Position numbers and translations under genes: made by a program
Assembly: GCF_900188335.1 (NCBI RefSeq)
Contig: NZ_FZOY01000005.1
Location: 62,001-126,000, forward strand
Direction: 5' to 3'
DNA: 64,000 nt
Origin: Tropicimonas sediminicola
GTDB taxonomy: Bacteria > Pseudomonadota > Alphaproteobacteria > Rhodobacterales > Rhodobacteraceae
Notes under the pieces: generated by a model
What the model was told of the DNA's origin: nothing
The model's database searches: none
Seen by the model: the letters and a program-made list of their open reading frames with translations, nothing else
Part shown: in pieces, positions 58,599 to 64,000 of the stretch
How positions within the stretch are numbered: the first letter of the stretch is position 1
Layout: the number at the start of each line of letters is the position of its first letter

Positions 58599-59771
58599 GT
58601 GACCATCATTTCTGCCGCCAACGGGCAGACATCGGATCGTTGGCTGCGCGGCGCCGTTGTCGGGCTTCTGGCGATCAGCCTGATCCTCTCGCTCCGGAAC
58701 CTGTGGATCGACTACCGTGCGGGCGGCGATCCGTTCCGGCAGGGCGACTGGCTGATCAACAGCGCCGCGGGCTTCGTCCGGCGGAGCCTGCCGGGGGACC
58801 TTGTGCTTGCGCTCTCCGACCGGACTGGATGGTCGCCGCTGACCCTCCTGACTGCCTTTCAGGCGGCGCTTCTGGTGGTGCTCTATTCACAGATCGCCCG
58901 GCTCCTGAGCGAGATCCCGGCGCGGGTTGCGTTCCTCTTTGCCTTCTGCCCGGGCTTCGTGCTGGTGTTCTGGGCCGCCGATCCGATGGGGACGGTCCGC
59001 AAGGAGATGCTCGTCTTCCTGGCGCTGTGCCTCTGCGCGCTGGGGGTCATCCGCGACAGCCGGGCGCGGCTTTTGGCGGGCAGTCTGGTCTTCGTTGCCG
59101 GCGTGCTTGCGCATGAGGCGATGATCCTGTTCGCGCCGGCATTGGCCGCGATCTACTACCTCGGCTGGAAGCGCAGCCCGGGGCGGCCTGCCGACGCGCT
59201 GCTGGCCGTCGGGACGTTTGGCGCCGCCGCCGCGATCTTCCTCATCGCCTTGAAGCACGGGCAGGTCCCGGAACCGGAGCTCGTGTGCCAGGCCCTGATC
59301 GACCGGGGGATGTCCGACCAGGTCTGCGCCGGGGCGATCAAGTGGCTCGGGGTGGATTCTGCGGTCGCGCTGAATGCCGTGCAGACGGTGCTGAGCTTCG
59401 ACAGGGCCGCGACCGGGTTCTCCATGGGCCTGTTCCTCGCGCTTTGCCCGTTGTTCTACCTGGCGTCACGGACCGATCGCCCCGGGGCAGCGGCGATCGC
59501 GATCGTCCTGCTGGCCCTGCCATTTCTGCCCCTCTTTCTCGTCGCGATCGACTGGGGGCGGTGGGTGTCGTTTCACGTGTTCACGGTTGTCGTCCTCGGC
59601 AGCCTCGCCTTCCGGCTGAAGCTCGTCTCCCTGCAAAAGGACCTCGGCCTTTTGCCGCTCGTCATCTTTGCGGTGACCGCGCTGTGCTTTTCGCCACTGA
59701 CGATGGTGGGCCTGAACTATGGCGGGCTGGTGCGGCGGCTGGTGCTGGACGTATCCTCCCTCCTGCCCTGA
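58599..59771 (+). CDS. Polytopic membrane protein, possibly GT-C-like
   Basis: A 390-residue protein with about ten membrane helices and no recognised family signature. It has a short cytoplasmic start, a first helix (GAVVGLLAISLILSLRNLWI), then a conserved-looking extracytoplasmic SAAGFVRRSLPGDLVLAL stretch. That motif recalls the GFVRRG-type loops of some predicted polysaccharide/GT-C-like membrane proteins, but no catalytic residues can be named. LVCQALIDRGMSDQVCAG holds two cysteines in a loop. The start is the GTG at 58599 after GAGGGAACCA. It precedes the DUF1349 gene by 26 bases. Confidence 0.65.
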   Translation: MTIISAANGQTSDRWLRGAVVGLLAISLILSLRNLWIDYRAGGDPFRQGDWLINSAAGFVRRSLPGDLVLALSDRTGWSPLTLLTAFQAALLVVLYSQIARLLSEIPARVAFLFAFCPGFVLVFWAADPMGTVRKEMLVFLALCLCALGVIRDSRARLLAGSLVFVAGVLAHEAMILFAPALAAIYYLGWKRSPGRPADALLAVGTFGAAAAIFLIALKHGQVPEPELVCQALIDRGMSDQVCAGAIKWLGVDSAVALNAVQTVLSFDRAATGFSMGLFLALCPLFYLASRTDRPGAAAIAIVLLALPFLPLFLVAIDWGRWVSFHVFTVVVLGSLAFRLKLVSLQKDLGLLPLVIFAVTALCFSPLTMVGLNYGGLVRRLVLDVSSLLP

Positions 59772-59797
59772 GGAGGCATCGCACAGAGGAGGCCGGG

Positions 59798-60385
59798 ATG
59801 ACGGATCGATTGGTGGATTTCCGCGAGGGGCATTGGCTGAACAGGCCCGACGTGCTGGCGCAGAAGGCGCGCGAGCTGCGGCTGCGAACGGGCGAGGGCG
59901 GCGATTTCTGGCGGGAGACGCATTACGGCTTCGTCCATCACAATGGCCATGCGCTGCTTCATGACATGCCGGAGCGGTTTGCGGCGGAGCTACGGTTCGA
60001 GGGCCGGTTTGCGGCGAAATACGAGCAGGCCGGTCTGCTGCTGTGGGAAAGTGAGACACGCTGGATCAAGGCCGGGGTCGAGTATGCCGACGGGCGGCCG
60101 AACCTTGCCGTTGTGGTCACCGACGGGCGCTCGGACTGGTCGATGGCGCCGGCCGATCCGGGGGTGACGGAGTGGCGCCTGCGGATGACGGTGACAGGTG
60201 CGGCGGTGATCGTGCATGCACGCGGGGCGGAGGGCTGGCAGATCCTGCGGGTCTCGGGGTTCACGCCGCGGGGCGCGGTGCGGCTTGGGCCGATGGCGTG
60301 CTCGCCGCTCGGCGTGGGGCTCGAGGTCTGTTTTCGCGACATGACCGTCGCCCCGGTGCCGGAGGACCCGCTCTACCTCGGCTGA
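59798..60385 (+). CDS. DUF1349 domain-containing protein
   Basis: A 195-residue soluble protein with a concanavalin/jelly-roll-like fold typical of DUF1349. Landmarks are GGDFWRETHYGFVHHNGHAL, FAAKYEQAGLLLWESETRWIKAGVEYADG, and RLGPMACSPLGVGLEVCFRD. The family is widespread, related to YihR/regulation-type beta-sandwich proteins, and has no proven enzymatic role. AGGAGGCCGGG precedes the ATG at 59798. It lies close behind the polytopic membrane protein and may share its transcript. Confidence 0.83.
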   Translation: MTDRLVDFREGHWLNRPDVLAQKARELRLRTGEGGDFWRETHYGFVHHNGHALLHDMPERFAAELRFEGRFAAKYEQAGLLLWESETRWIKAGVEYADGRPNLAVVVTDGRSDWSMAPADPGVTEWRLRMTVTGAAVIVHARGAEGWQILRVSGFTPRGAVRLGPMACSPLGVGLEVCFRDMTVAPVPEDPLYLG

Positions 60386-60681
60386 GGCGGCGTGCGTCTC
60401 TGTTGATCGAGGCGTGGGAGCCGACGAATTCGCCGCCGAAGCGTTCGGTGGCGCGCCCCTGGGCGGTTTCGGTGAGGATGCGGTGCCCCTGTCTGGAGAT
60501 GGAAAATGCCGCTCCAGCCATCCCGCGACAGGTCGGAGAGCGGCGCCCGCGGGGCGAAGCTGTCGGGGAACATGTCGTCACTGGTGGCCGGGCAGCAGGC
60601 CGCGCGGGGGCCGGCGAGCGCATCTTACGGTCCGACAATCCGGGGGGCAAAAACGCCCTGCATGGGCACCGGCGCTTCTGG
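60386..60681. other. Intergenic region without a credible gene
   Basis: This 296-base gap lies between convergent genes. Minus-strand frames across it are short and arginine/proline-rich and have no ribosome site. I see no tRNA, repeat or strong hairpin. A GGGGGGCAAAAACGCC stretch near 60642 could be part of a weak terminator. Confidence 0.4.
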
Positions 60682-62073
60682 CTAGCCGTCGATCCAACCG
60701 AGCGCTTTGAAGAAATCCGAGACCGCCGCTTCAAGGATGTTCTTTTCAGCCAGCCAGGGCAGGATTCCATGTGCGCCATGGTCGTGGCGCACCACGTGAA
60801 GATGCGGATAGTCGGCGAGATGTTCGATCTGTCGGCGGTCGAACTCGCTCTGTTCCGGGAGATGGGCCCAGAGCAGCACCGATTTGCCCTGCAGGAAGGG
60901 CTTTGCATCGTAGATGCCGGGGGGAAGGTGGCGGTATTCCCGCGCCGCGGCGCGGGCGGCGCGCGGGTTGGGCTCCTCGTCCGGATCCGGAAAATGCGTG
61001 ACGGCCGGCATCAGGAAGGCACCATCGGCATCGATCGCGGCGGCGCCGATGGTGGCGGCCAGCGTGCTGCCGGAACTGCCCGCGGTGGCGATGCGGCGGA
61101 TGCCGACGGCCTCGAGCGCCCTGGCGAGGGCCTTCGTCGTCTCTTCCGGCCGGCCCTTCCAGGGACCCAGACCGGTGAGGTTGCGGTCCAGCCGGCGGCT
61201 CAGAAGGACCTGCCCGATGCCGAGCCGGTCGCATTCTGCGATGACGCGGGCCCACGCCTTGGCATTCTTGACGGACTGCGGGCCGACAAACAGGACCAGC
61301 GCGGTGTCCGACGTGCCGGGGCGATAGATGATGTCGCCCTCGAGCAGACGCCAGCCGTCGATCTGATCGCTTTCGCCGTTGAGCAGTTCCTTCCCGATCT
61401 GGCCAAGCCGCACCGCCGTCTGAAACATCTCCGATGCGTTTTCCGGCAACCAGTCGGGATCGGCGTCGGCTCCTTCAAGCGCAAAGGTGATCTCACGAAT
61501 GACATGGTCGTGGTCCGTTCCGGCATACCGTTCCCGAAACCGCTTCAGAACCTCTTTTGCCTCTTCACGGCGTCGGTCGTGGGCAAGGCTCTTGCAATGC
61601 GCGGCGTAGAACGTCGGATCGTCCGTCGCTTGCGATGCAAAGGCGTCGAGGGCCTCGGAGAGCGTGTCGAACTGCTTGAGGTCAAGGAGGCGCGTGATCA
61701 GGTTGACCCGCCGCTGGCCGGTGACCTGATCACCGGCAAGGATCCTGCGGATCGCTTGCGCTTCCTCTTCCTGAAGTCCAAGTCGCTGGAGCCACTGCAG
61801 ATCCGCGAGCCCGAGGATCTCCGGGAAGTGCCTTGCAACGCGGATGCGCGTCGCGTCGGCCTTGTCCTGGTCTTCCGCCTTGCGCGCGAAGGAGAGCACA
61901 TGGCGCGGGAGGTTGGGCCGTTCCTCGAGCAGCGGCTTGCCGCCTTCGAGGCAGAGGTCGAGCAGCTTGGCGGGGTCCTCGGTCCGCTTGGTCCGGGCGA
62001 TCAGCTTCATGAGCGGGCCTTGCGCCTCAGCGGTCTGCGACGCCGGCCTTTCAGCAGTGTGTTCGTCAGGCAT
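60682..62073 (-). CDS. TPR-like/alpha-beta hydrolase-like protein partnered with a radical SAM enzyme
   Basis: A 463-residue protein of unknown function. Residues ~1-230 are helical with a repeat-like look (LLDLCLEGGKPLLEERPNLP, FDTLSEALDAFASQATDDPT). From ~255 a Rossmann/hydrolase-like part follows: TALVLFVGPQSV, then RRIATAGSSGSTLAATIGAA at ~326-345 with G332-S-S-G-S336 resembling a nucleophile elbow, and a late VVRHDHGAHG histidine segment. A Ser-His hydrolase is inferred from this. It overlaps the upstream radical SAM gene by 8 bases, with its own GGAGC ribosome site inside that gene, so the two are coupled. Confidence 0.7.
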   Translation of the reverse strand: MPDEHTAERPASQTAEAQGPLMKLIARTKRTEDPAKLLDLCLEGGKPLLEERPNLPRHVLSFARKAEDQDKADATRIRVARHFPEILGLADLQWLQRLGLQEEEAQAIRRILAGDQVTGQRRVNLITRLLDLKQFDTLSEALDAFASQATDDPTFYAAHCKSLAHDRRREEAKEVLKRFRERYAGTDHDHVIREITFALEGADADPDWLPENASEMFQTAVRLGQIGKELLNGESDQIDGWRLLEGDIIYRPGTSDTALVLFVGPQSVKNAKAWARVIAECDRLGIGQVLLSRRLDRNLTGLGPWKGRPEETTKALARALEAVGIRRIATAGSSGSTLAATIGAAAIDADGAFLMPAVTHFPDPDEEPNPRAARAAAREYRHLPPGIYDAKPFLQGKSVLLWAHLPEQSEFDRRQIEHLADYPHLHVVRHDHGAHGILPWLAEKNILEAAVSDFFKALGWIDG

Positions 62074-63181
62074 CGACCAGCTCCGCGCACCAGTCAGGGG
62101 TGTAGATGTAGATCCCGAACAATTGCTGGCAGATGTCGAGCCAGTTCGCGAAGGCGTCTCGGGAGGCGAGGTCGGGCGTGCGGAGGCTCAGCCGGCTGGC
62201 CAACCCACCGGAATAGAGCCGGCAGGTGCTGCAATCGACATCGCTGGTGCAGCACTTGGCGTTTTCCAACGGATTGAGGTCGGGCCCGGTCAGGGAGAGC
62301 GAGCCGCCGATGCGGGACAGGCAATGCGGCGCGTCCCCGTTCTCGTCCAGCTCGTAACGCGGGGCCGGATCGGTGATCCAGTCGTTGTAGGCCCGCGAAT
62401 AGACGAGGGTGTCGGGGAAGGCATCGATCAGCTCCGCGGCGCGCCGACGTGCCCTGCCGAGCGAGGCCGCGTCCCAGTTCAGGTTGTCGCTCTGGCTGCT
62501 CCTGCGGAAGAACTCGGAGGTGCTGGTGTCGAGCCCGGCCAGGCGATTGCGATAGGTGTTTGTGGGGCTGTACATGTTGAAGGTCATCTTCAGCCCCGCG
62601 TCCCGGACACGTTCGAGCGCCCGCTCGGCGTCGTCGATGTTGCGCGGGCTCAGCGTGTAGACGAACAGGACGCGGTCGGCCTCGCCGGCATAGTTCGCCA
62701 GCGCCTTGCTGAAGGCGTCCGCGCCCCGGTAGGCGGTGTCCAGCTCCGGCGCGCCCCAGACCGAGATATGCAGCTTGAAGGGAATTGCGCGGTCGATCTT
62801 GCGGATGCCGTTGGTGCCGATCAGGCCGCGCCGGACGTGGCGCGCGGCGATCTCGAGACGTTCCGGCACCATCGAGGGCTCGGCTCCGACAAGGTACAGG
62901 AACCGCGTGCCCCTGGCCGCGAGATCGGCGAAGAACGCGTCCCACTCGGCCGGGCTGCGAACGTCCGGGGTCTTGTCGTAGCCGCCGTCGAAGTAATAGC
63001 AGCCCTCGCAGCGGAGATTGCAGCGGGTGGTCATCTCGACATAGGCGGCGCGTGCAAGAACCAGCGCCTTGCGGCGGTTCTGCCGGTAGATCGGTTCGAA
63101 GTCGGGATGTGCGACCAGGAAATCCCTGATTTCGGCGCGAGAAGCTTGCGGCCCCACCGTTTCTGCTCGGTGACTGTTCAT
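62066..63181 (-). CDS. Radical SAM protein with C-terminal cysteine-rich segment
   Basis: A 371-residue radical SAM enzyme. The cluster motif CNLRCEGCYYF supplies C54, C58 and C61 (CxxxCxxC). The GGYDKTPD and LYLVGAEPSMVPERL segments fit the SAM-binding barrel, and NMYSPTNTYRNRLAG lies in the later strands. A C-terminal KCCTSDVDCSTCRLYSGG stretch may hold an auxiliary cluster like SPASM, though not in the full canonical spacing. The start at 63181 reads MNSHRAETVGPQ. It is followed, with an 8-base overlap, by the hydrolase-like gene. The substrate is unknown, and no precursor peptide is evident nearby. Confidence 0.85.
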   Translation of the reverse strand: MNSHRAETVGPQASRAEIRDFLVAHPDFEPIYRQNRRKALVLARAAYVEMTTRCNLRCEGCYYFDGGYDKTPDVRSPAEWDAFFADLAARGTRFLYLVGAEPSMVPERLEIAARHVRRGLIGTNGIRKIDRAIPFKLHISVWGAPELDTAYRGADAFSKALANYAGEADRVLFVYTLSPRNIDDAERALERVRDAGLKMTFNMYSPTNTYRNRLAGLDTSTSEFFRRSSQSDNLNWDAASLGRARRRAAELIDAFPDTLVYSRAYNDWITDPAPRYELDENGDAPHCLSRIGGSLSLTGPDLNPLENAKCCTSDVDCSTCRLYSGGLASRLSLRTPDLASRDAFANWLDICQQLFGIYIYTPDWCAELVDA

Positions 63182-63481
63182 TCTGTCTCCTGACCGCGCC
63201 AGTCTTCTCGTCGGAAGTTTCGCAAGGTTAACGCCAAGCTGATCGGTTGTTAACGTATGAGCCGGGGTGCCGCATCAAAAGATTGCGACGCTTTCGGCAA
63301 ACCTCGCCGGTTCTTCGCCCGTTGCTCGGCGTAGCGGCAGGGTTGGCTGTGCGTCGCCCGCCATTGTCGCGCGGTCTGCGTCGCCGCTGACAGCCCAAAA
63401 GCAAACGCCCCGCCGGGGATGGCGGGGCGCTTTTCGTGTCGACCTGGCGGTGAGGCGGGCCCTGGTGGGCGGCGCTCTCCG
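63182..63481. other. Intergenic region between radical SAM gene and petC
   Basis: A 300-base gap. Its left part (63182-63260) precedes the radical SAM start and probably contains that promoter. Its right part carries the petC terminator. Short frames on either strand lack ribosome sites and recognisable peptides, and I saw no convincing RiPP precursor. Confidence 0.45.
63406..63429. terminator. Terminator of the pet operon
   Basis: A 9-base-pair stem CGCCCCGCC/GGCGGGGCG around GGGGAT, with CTTTT on the plus side and GTTTGCTTTT on the minus side. It lies about 50 bases past the petC stop and should end the cytochrome bc1 transcript; it could also work in the other direction. Confidence 0.75.
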
Positions 63482-64000
63482 TCAGCTTTCCTTGGCGGCC
63501 TTCTTGACCGGTTTCCAGAGCCGCTTGTTGGTGGCGTAGAGCAGCACCGTCAGGATGGTGAGGAACACCACGCCGACGAAGCCGGCCTGCTTGCGCGCCA
63601 TCATCTTGGGCTCGGCGGTCCACATCAGGAAGGCGGCGACGTCCTCGGCCTCGTGGTGCAGGCTGTTGGAATGGCCGTCGGCATATTCCACGTCCTCGCC
63701 GTAGAGCGGCGGGGCCATCGAGATCCAGCCGCCGGGGAAGGCGGTGTTCTCGTAGAAGATGCTGCCTGCTTCCTCTTTCTCCTTGCCGGTGTAGCCGGTC
63801 AGGAGGGAGGCGATGTATTCCGCGCCGCCCATGCCGTTGAAGAGCTGGCTCAGGCCGGTGCCGTACGGGCCGTGGAAGCCGGCGCGGGCCTTTGCCATCA
63901 GGCTGAGGTCCGGTGCGCCGACGGCGTCGTTGGCCGGGAAGTGGTCGGTCGGAACCCGCGGGCGGAAGTCGTCCAGCTCGGCATCGAAGATCTCGAACTG
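63482..64000 (-). CDS. petC: Cytochrome c1 (partial, N-terminus off window)
   Basis: The C-terminal ~172 residues of the cytochrome c1 subunit of the bc1 complex; the gene enters from the right edge, and the ATG at 63898 is internal. The visible part reads through [20 protein letters not shown] and [18 protein letters not shown] to the heme-ligand methionine in SMAPPLYG and the C-terminal membrane anchor [20 protein letters not shown] followed by a basic tail. The haem-binding CXXCH lies outside the window. It is the last gene of a petABC-type operon, and its terminator follows. Confidence 0.93.
   Translation of the reverse strand, partial: QFEIFDAELDDFRPRVPTDHFPANDAVGAPDLSLMAKARAGFHGPYGTGLSQLFNGMGGAEYIASLLTGYTGKEKEEAGSIFYENTAFPGGWISMAPPLYGEDVEYADGHSNSLHHEAEDVAAFLMWTAEPKMMARKQAGFVGVVFLTILTVLLYATNKRLWKPVKKAAKES

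Noticed and set aside
60373-60573. 66-codon minus-strand frame after the DUF1349 gene
   Set aside because: It overlaps the 3' end of the DUF1349 gene, is arginine/proline-rich and has no ribosome site.
60172-62277. Plus-strand frame of ~700 codons opposite the hydrolase-like gene
   Set aside because: The minus strand has the better ribosome site, coupling to the radical SAM gene and ordinary amino acid composition.
63182-63481. A RiPP precursor peptide next to the radical SAM gene
   Set aside because: Short frames exist but none has a ribosome site or a leader/core look, and the region holds the petC terminator.

Overview
The window reads as one contiguous piece of a high-GC alphaproteobacterial chromosome, almost certainly from the Rhodobacteraceae/Roseobacter group. 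The evidence is the PetP/PetR-type regulator pair, a cytochrome c1 of the Rhodobacter type, an FzlA-like cell-division protein, abundant TRAP and ABC importers, many 4-base ATGA gene overlaps, and hairpin intergenic elements of a style I associate with roseobacters. I found no rRNA, CRISPR array, prophage or intact insertion sequence. There is one tRNA, tRNA-Leu(CAG).

Left part (1-10.2 kb), uptake and catabolism: a minus-strand operon encodes a fumarylpyruvate-hydrolase-like FAH protein, an oxalate-CoA-ligase-like AMP-forming enzyme and a ketopantoate-reductase-like protein (cut by the window edge). A FadR-type GntR regulator diverges from it and is followed by a complete NitT/TauT-type ABC importer. 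A TRAP transporter (dctPQM type) comes next.

10.2-22.3 kb is a myo-inositol island. Minus-strand iolD-iolC-iolB-iolJ-like are chained by ATGA overlaps at the C/D and B/J junctions. Divergent iolG-iolE-Gfo/Idh follow, then a LacI regulator on the minus strand, then a CUT2-type sugar ABC importer. The same palindrome, TTGCAACCGGTTGCAA, sits in both divergent intergenic regions, so the LacI protein probably controls the catabolic genes and the importer together.

22.4-31 kb is mixed: an orphan membrane protein of lower GC, an NHL-repeat protein, HU, AMP nucleosidase plus adenine deaminase (an AMP to adenine to hypoxanthine salvage pair), DUF1810, a YeeZ-like SDR and a DUF1254/DUF1214 protein. 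31-41 kb is core: dxs-ispA-xseB-deacetylase, petR/petP, ilvE, queG, fzlA and mtgA. 41.7-48.6 kb holds glutamate synthase, with a secreted unknown protein inserted between gltD and gltB. 48.8-64 kb holds uppP, an NDUFA9-like protein, tRNA-Leu, a DMT exporter, a CcdA/thioredoxin pair, a frameshifted membrane protein, aroC, a Bcr-type MFS exporter with a divergent TetR, a GT-C-like membrane protein, a DUF1349 protein, a radical-SAM/hydrolase-like gene pair, and the 3' end of petC.

The most unusual items are the radical-SAM plus hydrolase-like pair (60.7-63.2 kb), the translationally coupled secreted protein between gltD and gltB, the highly patterned ilvE/petP promoter region, and the CCGGTCGT repeat cluster near 31 kb. 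All functions are read from sequence alone; no search was run.
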